DNA of 15,084 nucleotides from an uncultured Clostridia bacterium. Its GTDB lineage: Bacteria > Bacillota > Clostridia > RUG12999. Numbering within the stretch: the stretch's first letter is position 1; every line of letters starts with the position of its first letter. The notes beneath the pieces were generated by a model. It searched no databases. It was not told the origin of the DNA and was given only the letters and a program-made list of their open reading frames with translations. Position numbers and translations under genes: made by a program. Shown here piece by piece: positions 7,557 to 13,134 of this stretch. The stretch lies in assembly GCA_938005345.1 (NCBI GenBank), contig CALLNG010000312.1, forward strand, positions 1-15,084, written 5' to 3'.

Positions 7557-7664
7557 TTATTCCTTCGCCGCCCTGCGGCGGCTAATACTCCATTTCTGCC
7601 CCGCGGGCAGGTACTCCTCCCGGACAAATGCCTGCCCCTGCGGACTTACACGGCAATCACGCAT
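7557..7664 (-). CDS. Possible 35-residue leader protein upstream of rpsT
   Basis: The frame starts at an ATG (7662-7664) about 25-30 nt after the expected transcription start and has GGAAGAG 6 nt upstream. It encodes a basic peptide beginning MRDCRVSPQGQAF and ending SRRRAAKE, and stops 77 nt before rpsT. I do not recognise it. Its coding region overlaps short inverted repeats (GCCGCC/GGCGGC at 7567-7582 and CTGCCC/GGGCAG near 7599-7613), so the stretch could instead be only a structured RNA leader. Support is the position and ribosome-binding site alone. Confidence 0.3.
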   Translation of the reverse strand: MRDCRVSPQGQAFVREEYLPAGQKWSISRRRAAKE

Positions 7665-7694
7665 ACCAGGCTCTTCCAAGAGACGCTTATTCTT

Positions 7695-7723
7695 ATTATA
7701 CCAAAAGCGCATGAAAAAATCAA
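7695..7723 (-). promoter_or_regulatory. Promoter of rpsT
   Basis: On the minus strand, TTGATT (7718-7723), 17 bp, TATAAT (7695-7700). Transcription would begin near 7688, giving a leader of about 210 nt before rpsT. Confidence 0.8.
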
Positions 7724-7734
7724 GCTTTTTTTTC

Positions 7735-7767
7735 AAAAAAAGCAACAAAATTTGCGCCGCACGCGGC
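7735..7767 (-). terminator. Weak candidate terminator of the XRE/S24 repressor gene
   Basis: On the minus strand a short GCCGC/GCGGC hairpin (7756-7767), then a GCAA/TTGC pairing, precede a run of seven T. The stems are short, so read-through into rpsT is possible. Confidence 0.35.
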
Positions 7768-7788
7768 TTTTGTCCTGTCCAATCTGAC

Positions 7789-8439
7789 CTAGTTTAGGTG
7801 AATCAAGGCGGAAGAAATAACACCCAAAATTTCAATCGGGTCATCCGCCGCTTCTAAAATCAATGGTTCATAGCCGCGTTCCGTGGAATCCGGCATGAGC
7901 GTAATAAGCTTTCCATTTTGGTAATACCGCCGGATCACAACTTCCCCGCTTTGCCGCACATACGCCAGCACAATGTCGCCTCCTGCCGCGTAGTTTTGTT
8001 CCTTCACCAGTACCTCGTCGCCTTTGCTCAGGCGCGAGCGGTCCATGGAATTGTCTGGAACGATGGTAGAAAAGGTGCAATCCTTTGCAAAGTGGCTGCT
8101 GACCACCGTACCGCGAATGGTCCGGGGGCGCGGATGATCTGCGCCCGCTGATGACATGGGATAATATTCATACTGCGGCACTTGCTCCATGTCGCGGGAG
8201 GTTTCCACTCCAGTCAAATACTTATCCTTGTCGTCCGAGCTAGCACATAAATAATCCATGGATACGCCGAAAAGCCGGGAAATTCTGCCCAGTATTTCCC
8301 GTTTTGGAATACTGTACCCCGTCTCATAATTGGATATGGTCGTTTTGCGTACCCCCAATTCATTCGCCAAATCCTCCTGCCGCATATGGCGTTCTTTACG
8401 CATGTGCCGGATTCGTTCTCCGATTACTTTTGCATCCAT
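7789..8439 (-). CDS. XRE-family repressor with S24 (LexA/CI-type) C-terminal domain
   Basis: The 216-residue protein has an N-terminal helix-turn-helix (about 5-62; RQEDLANELGVRKTTISNYE is the core) and a linker. A C-terminal S24 peptidase-like fold follows: VPDNSMDRSRLSKGD carries Ser131 in the usual D/N-S-M position, and GEVVIRRYYQNGKLITLMPDS matches the strand that carries the LexA general base. Aligning VVIRR with LexA VTVKR puts Arg170 where the catalytic Lys is expected. A possible Ala98-Gly99 cleavage pair lies in the linker. It is likely the cytoplasmic DNA-binding repressor of the divergent phage-type operon at 8962-11478. The start at 8437-8439 has AGAAAGG upstream. Such proteins usually control lysogeny. 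Loss of Lys suggests it may not self-cleave, or cleaves poorly. Confidence 0.85.
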   Translation of the reverse strand: MDAKVIGERIRHMRKERHMRQEDLANELGVRKTTISNYETGYSIPKREILGRISRLFGVSMDYLCASSDDKDKYLTGVETSRDMEQVPQYEYYPMSSAGADHPRPRTIRGTVVSSHFAKDCTFSTIVPDNSMDRSRLSKGDEVLVKEQNYAAGGDIVLAYVRQSGEVVIRRYYQNGKLITLMPDSTERGYEPLILEAADDPIEILGVISSALIHLN

Positions 8440-8478
8440 TGTTTCACAACCTTTCTCGTCTGTTTTTTTGATTCACGC

Positions 8479-8496
8479 CAGAATTTTTGAATTCTG
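8479..8496. promoter_or_regulatory. Palindromic site in the repressor leader
   Basis: CAGAATT (8479-8485) and AATTCTG (8490-8496) form a perfect 7-bp inverted repeat with a 4-bp centre, about 40 nt upstream of the repressor start. It has the size of a repressor half-site pair, or of a small RNA hairpin. The region 8440-8961 otherwise holds promoters and motifs but no convincing gene. Confidence 0.45.
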
Positions 8497-8596
8497 CCGC
8501 TTGTTTTTCTTTTATGTCATTCCCTCGATGCCGCTCCCTATAAGTTTTGTTTTTTTCAGACGCTGTGGGAGCATTCTACACCTGAACCATTTTATT

Positions 8597-8607
8597 ATTT
8601 AGCAGTT
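8597..8607 (+). promoter_or_regulatory. Motif ATTTAGCAGTT, copy 1
   Basis: ATTTAGCAGTT lies in the repressor leader, downstream of the minus-strand promoter. The same motif occurs inverted at 8770-8781 inside the terminase-operon promoter, and twice more at 12219-12230 and 12316-12327. Confidence 0.5.
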
Positions 8608-8678
8608 CGGCGAATGAGCCGGCCCACTTTTCTCTATTTTTAGTTCCATATATTAGACTATAATGAAACATTTTTCGC

Positions 8679-8707
8679 ATTATATCAGAAAACAGTTGAA
8701 GAACCAA
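8679..8707 (-). promoter_or_regulatory. Putative promoter of the repressor gene
   Basis: On the minus strand, TTGGTT (8702-8707), 17 bp, TATAAT (8679-8684). It implies a leader of about 230 nt before the repressor start. Its -35 end is about 60 bp from the plus-strand operon promoter, a divergent layout typical of phage switches. Confidence 0.55.
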
Positions 8708-8764
8708 GCAAATTGTATGAATCTTTTAATATCGTCGCTCATTCAATTTTTTTGTTGTTTTTTA

Positions 8765-8793
8765 TTGACAACTGCTAAAATATTGTTTATAAT
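8765..8793 (+). promoter_or_regulatory. Consensus promoter of the terminase cassette with embedded motif copy 2
   Basis: TTGACA (8765-8770), 17 bp, TATAAT (8788-8793): both hexamers are perfect sigma-A consensus. The spacer contains ACTGCTAAAA, the reverse complement of the TTTAGCAGTT motif (8770-8781), which would suit an operator. The expected transcript starts near 8800, giving a leader of about 160 nt. Confidence 0.9.
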
Positions 8794-8893
8794 AATATTG
8801 ATGATGATGAAAAGCAGTTTCATTTTTTGGGATACGGCACCTATTTCCCTCAGCTAGTACAAAAACCGTGCTATTTGTTCGGGGACCAGCAAA

Positions 8894-8919
8894 GAACTTT
8901 GTTCAAAGAACTTGTGTTC
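8894..8919. promoter_or_regulatory. Tandem LexA/DinR-box-like sites in the cassette leader
   Basis: GAACTTTGTTC (8894-8904) is followed by GAACTTGTGTTC (8908-8919). The second has the GAAC-N4-GTTC layout of the Gram-positive LexA (SOS) box; the first has N3. Overlapping palindromes CAAAGAACTTTG and CTTTGTTCAAAG lie at 8890-8908. The sites sit between the consensus promoter and the first gene, and overlap a weak alternative promoter (TTGTTC ... TATGCA). Confidence 0.45.
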
Positions 8920-8961
8920 TTTTATGCATTACAGAAACGGACGGAAAGGGTGCAATTTATT

Positions 8962-9300
8962 GTGGTAATTGTAAAAATATATGAAGAGCAGGGGCGCATT
9001 GTGGCGATGGACATCTGCGGGCGGGCAAGCGCCAGCCGCGCAGGGGCCGCTGTGGAAAGCGCAGTGGCCGCCATATCGCACACCCTGCTCATGGGGCTTC
9101 AGTCCTTCCGGCGCATTGCGCTGGAATGGACAGAGGAAGAAGACTCCCTACATATCAACATCCGGCGGGGACGCAGCCGCAGCGATGTACAGGTGCTAAT
9201 GAGCGCCGCAAAACTGGGATTGCAGCAGCAGGCAAGGCGTTATCCCTGCCAGGTCCGGGTCGTGGAACGGATTCTTTATCCCGGGGGTGTTGTGCTATGA
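8962..9300 (+). CDS. Prp-like (YsxB family) protein lacking the catalytic His and Cys
   Basis: The proposed product has 112 residues. From the GTG at 8962 it aligns with the ribosomal-processing cysteine protease Prp: MVIVKIYEEQGRIVAMDICG fits the family opening, TLLMGLQSF fits the middle helix, and SDVQVLMSAAKLGLQQQARRYP fits the C-terminal helix. Active Prp has GHA followed 12 residues later by Cys within DIVCAAVSA. Here those positions read GRA (Arg21) and VESAV (Ser33), so both catalytic residues are replaced. Prp removes the N-terminal extension of ribosomal protein L27 and, in S. aureus phages, processes capsid proteins. This copy is likely a non-catalytic binder. The start is uncertain: GTG at 8950, TTG at 8827 and ATG at 9007 are in frame; 8962 fits the family length, with GGAAAGG upstream. 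Its stop overlaps the next start. Confidence 0.6.
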   Translation: MVIVKIYEEQGRIVAMDICGRASASRAGAAVESAVAAISHTLLMGLQSFRRIALEWTEEEDSLHINIRRGRSRSDVQVLMSAAKLGLQQQARRYPCQVRVVERILYPGGVVL

Positions 9301-9671
9301 ACGGATATGTACACAGCATTCTGCGCGACCCGCTGCAGGAGAATTATCTTGCCTTGTACCTCGCGATTGTGTTTCCCTACACCTTGACCAGCGAGGAGGT
9401 ATTTCAACTTATGAGACGTTCCCTGGAGCGGCCCGCCATTGCGGCAGACATTTTGCAAAACGCAATGAAGGTGCTGCGAAAAGAAAACTTAGAAGACCCC
9501 AGGTTCAAATCCCTGCTTGGCGCGGACTGGGCCAAAGCCAAAGCGCTTGCGGAGCTGGCCGACCAATATGACCAGCTGCAACGGCAGGGGTTTTTGGGCC
9601 AGGGGCACGCATGTCATGCACGTCTGGAAGTCCGTCCAGAAAGGGGAAAAGGACTTTATGGCAGACCATAA
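9297..9671 (+). CDS. Unknown 124-residue protein of the terminase cassette
   Basis: The ATG overlaps the previous stop in an ATGA arrangement, which indicates translational coupling. The N-terminal part has a moderately hydrophobic helix with NYLALYLAIVFPYTLTSEE (about 16-34), then mainly charged helices with AKALAELADQYDQLQRQ, and a basic tail. No known motif or metal-binding pattern is recognised. Its 3' end overlaps the next gene by 14 nt or more. The place in the operon (between a Prp-like gene and the terminase genes) suggests a phage structural or packaging accessory, but this is inference. Confidence 0.7.
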   Translation: MNGYVHSILRDPLQENYLALYLAIVFPYTLTSEEVFQLMRRSLERPAIAADILQNAMKVLRKENLEDPRFKSLLGADWAKAKALAELADQYDQLQRQGFLGQGHACHARLEVRPERGKGLYGRP

Positions 9672-10089
9672 ACTACCCGCAGGGCCGCGCCGCCGGCAGA
9701 TCAAAAAACAACCGGACGTGGATCTGGTTACGCCCGCGTATGCCGCGGCAGACCGCGAACTTCAGGCGGCGGACACCATCATTTCCATGGTGATGGAGGC
9801 CGCGCAGGATGGGCAATTCAATCTGCATGTGGCCAAAGTGCGGGAACAATCCATGGATGGCATCAGCGAGGAGCTCGTGGAAAAACGGCTCAGCGCGTTA
9901 GATACCAAACGCATATTAGAGGCGGCGCGTGCGCTGGAAAAAGCCGTGCTGCTCAAACGCAAACTGCTGGATTTACAGGAAAAACAGCAGAAGCTGGAGC
10001 CGCAAACCATCATGCAGCACCGTATTATCCTGCCGGAGGTACTGCCGCCGGACCCGCCTCCCGGCGCCGTGCCGGAAGGGAGGGGTTAA
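9658..10089 (+). CDS. Small terminase-subunit-like protein (by position)
   Basis: The 143-residue protein starts at ATG 9658 (AAAGGGGAAAAGG upstream); an in-frame ATG at 9616 would add 14 residues. It has a basic N-terminus (RRRQIKK, about 11-17), a helical body with an amphipathic, probably coiled-coil stretch LDTKRILEAARALEKAVLLK (about 81-100), and a proline-rich tail. Its stop directly abuts the terL start, where phages usually encode the small terminase. I do not see a clear helix-turn-helix or a sequence signature, so the terS assignment rests on gene order, size and charge. It might instead be an unrelated DNA-binding accessory. Confidence 0.5.
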   Translation: MADHKLPAGPRRRQIKKQPDVDLVTPAYAAADRELQAADTIISMVMEAAQDGQFNLHVAKVREQSMDGISEELVEKRLSALDTKRILEAARALEKAVLLKRKLLDLQEKQQKLEPQTIMQHRIILPEVLPPDPPPGAVPEGRG

Positions 10090-11478
10090 ATGGACGGGCA
10101 AGACATTCTCTGGCAACCCCAGCCCCGCCAAGCAGAATTTTTATCCCGCTGGGAAGATGAAGCGCTCTACGGCGGCGCAGCAGGCGGCGGCAAAACCGAC
10201 GCGCTGGTGATGGAAGCGCTGCGGCAGGTGGACATTCCCCACTACCGCGGCATCATTTTCCGCAAAACCTATCCAGAATGTTCGGAATTGGTGGACCGTT
10301 CCACCCAACTCTACGCGCCTGCGTTTCCCGGCGCCAAATACAACGGGCAGACCCATTGCTGGACATTTCCTTCCGGCGCCAAAATCTACTTTGGCAGCAT
10401 GCAGCACAAGCAGGACCGTATCAAATACCAAGGAAAACATTACGATTTCATTGGATTTGACGAACTGACCCATTTTGAATGGGAGGAATATTCCTACATG
10501 TTTAGCCGCAACCGTCCGGGCGGGCCGGGCACACGCTGTTACATCCGCGCGACCTGCAACCCCGGCGGCATTGGCCACGCGTGGGTCAAAGCCCGGTTTA
10601 TTTCCGGCAAACAGCCGCAGACTACCTACTGGGAGACTGTCAACATCGGTGGGCGGGAATACCGTAAATCGCGGATTTTCATTCCCTCCAACATTTTCGA
10701 CAACCAAATTTTGCTGCAAAACGACCCCAATTATGTGGCGTCGCTGTCCCTACTGCCGGAACAGGAGCGCAAGGCGCTGCTATATGGCGACTGGGACAGT
10801 TTTTCCGGCCAGGTTTTCGCGGAGTTCCGCAACAATCCGGACGGCGCCCAGAGCCGCACATGGACCCATGTCATCGACCCATTTGACATTCCGCGGGGCT
10901 GGCGGCGGTACCGCAGCTTTGACTTTGGCTATACCCGTCCCTTTTCCGTGGGCTGGTGGGCCGTGGACTGGGACGGGCGCGTATACCGCTACCGGGAGCT
11001 CTACGGCTGTACAGGCGAACCCAATGTCGGCGTGAAATGGAGTCCGCGGCAAATTGCAGAAAAAATCCGGGAAATCGAAGACAAATACGAGGCAGGCAAC
11101 ACCATCATCGGTGTTGCCGACCCCTCCATTTGGGACAGTTCCCGCGGGGAAGAAGGCAGCATCATTCGTATGATGGAAGATGCCGGCGTGTTTTTTGAAC
11201 CCGCTAATAACGCACGCATCGCGGGGAAAATGCAACTGCACTACCGGCTGACGTTTGACGGCGGCGGCCTGCCTATGCTCTATGTCTTTTCCACCTGCCG
11301 CGATTTCCTGCGCACCGTGCCCTCCCTGGTCTATGACCCCATGGACTGCGAGGACGTGGACACCTCGGCAGAGGACCACATCTACGATGAGACACGCTAT
11401 TTTTTGATGTGCGACCCCATCCGGGCACCCAAGCCCAAGGCGGTGCAAAACGTGCCGCTCTTTCATCCGCTGGATTAG
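10090..11478 (+). CDS. terL: Phage terminase large subunit (ATPase and nuclease)
   Basis: The 462-residue protein is a phage DNA-packaging motor subunit. The ATPase domain has Walker A GGAAGGGKT (28-36), Walker B FIGFDE (120-125; Asp124, Glu125) and coupling motif ATCNPGG (154-160). The nuclease domain has the RNase H-like acidic residues: Asp278 in SFDFGYTRP, Asp344 in GVADPSIWD, and Asp429/Asp433 in EDHIYDE. All expected catalytic residues are present and the length is typical, so it looks functional. The start ATG follows the previous stop without a gap. In a prophage a portal gene should come next; here a repeat array, a terminator and a convergent host-type fluC gene follow. GC content and codon use do not look foreign. 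Confidence 0.93.
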   Translation: MDGQDILWQPQPRQAEFLSRWEDEALYGGAAGGGKTDALVMEALRQVDIPHYRGIIFRKTYPECSELVDRSTQLYAPAFPGAKYNGQTHCWTFPSGAKIYFGSMQHKQDRIKYQGKHYDFIGFDELTHFEWEEYSYMFSRNRPGGPGTRCYIRATCNPGGIGHAWVKARFISGKQPQTTYWETVNIGGREYRKSRIFIPSNIFDNQILLQNDPNYVASLSLLPEQERKALLYGDWDSFSGQVFAEFRNNPDGAQSRTWTHVIDPFDIPRGWRRYRSFDFGYTRPFSVGWWAVDWDGRVYRYRELYGCTGEPNVGVKWSPRQIAEKIREIEDKYEAGNTIIGVADPSIWDSSRGEEGSIIRMMEDAGVFFEPANNARIAGKMQLHYRLTFDGGGLPMLYVFSTCRDFLRTVPSLVYDPMDCEDVDTSAEDHIYDETRYFLMCDPIRAPKPKAVQNVPLFHPLD

Positions 11479-11592
11479 CTGGCAGAAAGCCGTGTGGCTT
11501 TGCGGATGCCGTACCAGTTGGCGGAAGGCTCACCATTTGGCAGAGAGCCGCGCCATTTAGCAGGAAACTGCACTGTTTGGCAGAAAAACACC
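11476..11592 (+). repeat. Degenerate ~20-bp tandem repeat array after terL
   Basis: About six imperfect units with the core TTGGCAGAAAGCC(N)CACCAT recur: GGCAGAAAGCC (11481), TTTGCGGATGCC (11499), TTGGCGGAAGGC (11518), TTGGCAGAGAGCC (11537), TTAGCAGGAAACTGC (11557), TTGGCAGAAAAA (11577). Successive units are 18-20 bp apart, about two helical turns. The array begins at the terL stop and runs into the terminator. Confidence 0.6.
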
Positions 11593-11617
11593 TGGGACCT
11601 GTGCCCGGGTGTTTTTT
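11583..11617. terminator. Bidirectional terminator between terL and fluC
   Basis: ACACCTGGG (11588-11596) pairs with CCCGGGTGT (11604-11612) with one G-U pair. An A run on the left and a T run on the right allow termination on both strands. Confidence 0.88.
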
Positions 11618-11696
11618 CCGCCCCGCGCGGCAAACAATTCCTGTCTACAGGCTCCGCCTATTTCCCTGCCGCGCTATCCAAACCGGCGGCATACTG

Positions 11697-12068
11697 TTAG
11701 GAATGCACTGCCAAAGCCGCCGCGCGCCCCAGCACCACGCCCAGCAGGCACAATGCTACGCTCAGCACCACATAACCTATCCCAAGCACGGTATGCCCCT
11801 GCTCCAACAGTTGAACTGCTTCCAGAGAAAACGTGGAAAATGTCGTAAACCCACCGCACACGCCGGTTTTCCAGAACAGCAGCGCCCCTGGCGGCAGGGC
11901 GGGATTTTCCTCCGCCATTCCCACAATGGCTCCAATCAGCAGGGCGCCGGTAAAATTGACCGCAAGCGTCCACAGGGGAAACATGGTTTTGGCGGGCAAC
12001 AGGCTGATCAAATATCGGGCCACTGCGCCCACTGCGCCTCCTAAACCGACATAAATGGCATTTACCAT
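11697..12068 (-). CDS. fluC: Fluoride ion channel FluC (CrcB)
   Basis: The 123-residue protein has four hydrophobic helices and the family signatures GGAVGAVARYL (10-20), TLAVNFTGALLIG (34-46; Asn38) and GGFTTFSTFSLE (72-83; the Phe residues that line the pore). FluC proteins form dual-topology dimers in the inner membrane that export fluoride. Some Firmicutes carry two adjacent copies; here there is one. The start at 12066-12068 has AAAAGGAG 9 nt upstream. No fluoride riboswitch could be recognised in the upstream sequence, although a perfect 18-bp palindrome is present there. It is convergent with terL and shares its terminator. Confidence 0.95.
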   Translation of the reverse strand: MVNAIYVGLGGAVGAVARYLISLLPAKTMFPLWTLAVNFTGALLIGAIVGMAEENPALPPGALLFWKTGVCGGFTTFSTFSLEAVQLLEQGHTVLGIGYVVLSVALCLLGVVLGRAAALAVHS

Positions 12069-12113
12069 CGCAACACGCTCCTTTTGGGGCAGCGCCTAAC
12101 CAGCGTCTCCCTC

Positions 12114-12131
12114 TTTCCGCCTAGGCGGAAA
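12114..12131. promoter_or_regulatory. Perfect 18-bp palindrome upstream of fluC
   Basis: TTTCCGCCTAGGCGGAAA is fully self-complementary and lies about 45 bp upstream of the fluC start. It could be an operator or, as RNA, a short hairpin before the ribosome-binding site. Confidence 0.6.
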
Positions 12132-12218
12132 TTCATGTTTCTTTTTTGGCGTAATTTTCGTCAAAATATAGTTCCTTTTGTTATAACCGCCACTTGTTGC
12201 TACATGCTGCTTTTTCCG

Positions 12219-12327
12219 TTTTAGCAGTTTTTAAACATTTTTTGTTCCTCAAACCACTATTTCAAAAAAACAGGCAACGTCTACAATGCGCTTCTATTCC
12301 CGTTTGTAGGACTTGAAACTGCTAAAA
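12219..12327. repeat. Inverted pair of the TTTTAGCAGTTT motif (copies 3 and 4)
   Basis: TTTTAGCAGTTT (12219-12230) and AAACTGCTAAAA (12316-12327) form a perfect 12-bp inverted repeat with 85 bp between. The sequence around copy 4 (TTGAAACTGCTAAAAT) resembles the terminase promoter (TTGACAACTGCTAAAAT at 8765). No gene lies between the copies. Confidence 0.7.
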
Positions 12328-12392
12328 TTTGTGTTACCTGAATCATTGAACATGTTTTTTGTCATTTTTCCACAGTTTTTTCATTCGTTAAT

Positions 12393-12421
12393 AGTATACA
12401 TCAAATCCGGCTTCTTGTCAA
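12393..12421 (-). promoter_or_regulatory. Strong minus-strand promoter in the fluC-pflB gap
   Basis: On the minus strand, TTGACA (12416-12421), 17 bp, TATACT (12393-12398). Transcripts would start near 12386 and run through the inverted motif pair toward fluC, giving an untranslated leader of about 320 nt, or an independent small RNA. Confidence 0.7.
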
Positions 12422-12797
12422 TGTTCCCAACTCATATCCCCGCCTTTTTCCCATGCACCTGCCCTTTCCCAGTACGTAAACTGACGGATCATTTTCTTCA
12501 TGTAGGCCGGCATGTTAAGTGGCAAAAGGGTGTGAGGCTAGCAAAGAAGAGATATTGCAGCTTTTTCCAGCATGACGGAGGCCGGGGCGGTGGTTCCGCA
12601 GAGTGGGCGAATATTCGCCGCAGCGGTGTAGATGGCGGAAAATGGGTAAATTGTGCTGTGGGTTGGTTTTGCTGGTACCGTTGGGGTATTTCTGTGTATT
12701 GGAAGCGTACCCACTTCCTTTCTCTTTTGCCCAAAAAACGGCGCTTTTTTTCCGTTTTTTTCTTCCATTTTTGCGGCATTATTTTCGGGTCAACCAC
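12422..12797. other. Non-coding stretch with an orphan terminator-like hairpin
   Basis: No convincing gene is seen here. Frames exist on both strands, but they run through hairpins, lack ribosome-binding sites and have random composition. Two structures stand out: a perfect 14-bp palindrome GGCGAATATTCGCC (12606-12619), and AAAAAACGG (12733-12741) pairing with CCGTTTTTT (12752-12760). The latter looks like a terminator on either strand, although no supported gene ends there. Confidence 0.5.
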
Positions 12798-12826
12798 TTG
12801 ACGAGGCCAACTATATATGGTAGAAT
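12798..12826 (+). promoter_or_regulatory. Promoter of pflB
   Basis: TTGACG (12798-12803), 17 bp, TAGAAT (12821-12826). Transcription would begin near 12832, exactly where the structured leader begins, about 300 nt before the pflB start. Confidence 0.8.
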
Positions 12827-12832
12827 AATTTG

Positions 12833-13048
12833 ATGGGAAACGGAGGAACCCCTTTCACCGTCTACCCGCGGCGGAAGCCGTTTTGGCCCGTTTCCCATTG
12901 AAACAAGATTGCATTTTACCAAATACAACAACCCCCAGCGGCCCAGCCCCTACCCGGCATAGGCGCGCGGGTGGTCCCTGTTGCACGGACCCTATAGTTA
13001 GACTTTCCTAACTACAGGGGACAAAGCAGACCGGGAACAAATGGTTCC
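12833..13048 (+). ncRNA. Structured pflB leader RNA of unknown class
   Basis: The leader opens with ATGGGAAACGG (12833-12843), which pairs with CCGTTTCCCAT (12888-12898) around an inner CGGC-GGAA-GCCG hairpin. Further on, GGTCC (12973-12977) pairs with GGACC (12987-12991), and CCCTATAGTTAG (12990-13001) pairs with CTAACTACAGGG (13008-13019) with one G-U. GTCCCTGT near 12974 could instead pair with ACAGGGGAC (13014-13022), so alternative folds are possible. GGAAC/GTTCC follows at 13034-13048. No T run follows any stem. I compared it from memory with the ZTP (pfl) riboswitch and did not find its conserved cores. Confidence 0.45.
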
Positions 13049-13134
13049 ATTCCATTTTCCTTCCCCAATCAACCATCCATGGTGAAATACATCGCGTTTA
13101 AAAAATTCGGATTTGATTTTGAGAGGAGTACGTT

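Noticed and set aside
8663..8857. A 64-residue plus-strand frame with a hydrophobic middle.
   Set aside because: It spans both divergent promoters, has no ribosome-binding site, and its composition reflects AT-rich DNA.
12069..12200. Possible fluoride riboswitch upstream of fluC.
   Set aside because: The conserved GGNGAUG and pseudoknot elements are not visible; only a palindrome is present.
12313..12833. Plus- and minus-strand frames of 76-162 residues between fluC and pflB, including one that starts MGKLCCGLVLLVPLG.
   Set aside because: There is no convincing ribosome-binding site, the frames pass through the 12733-12760 hairpin and the pflB promoter, and their residues look like translated T and A runs.
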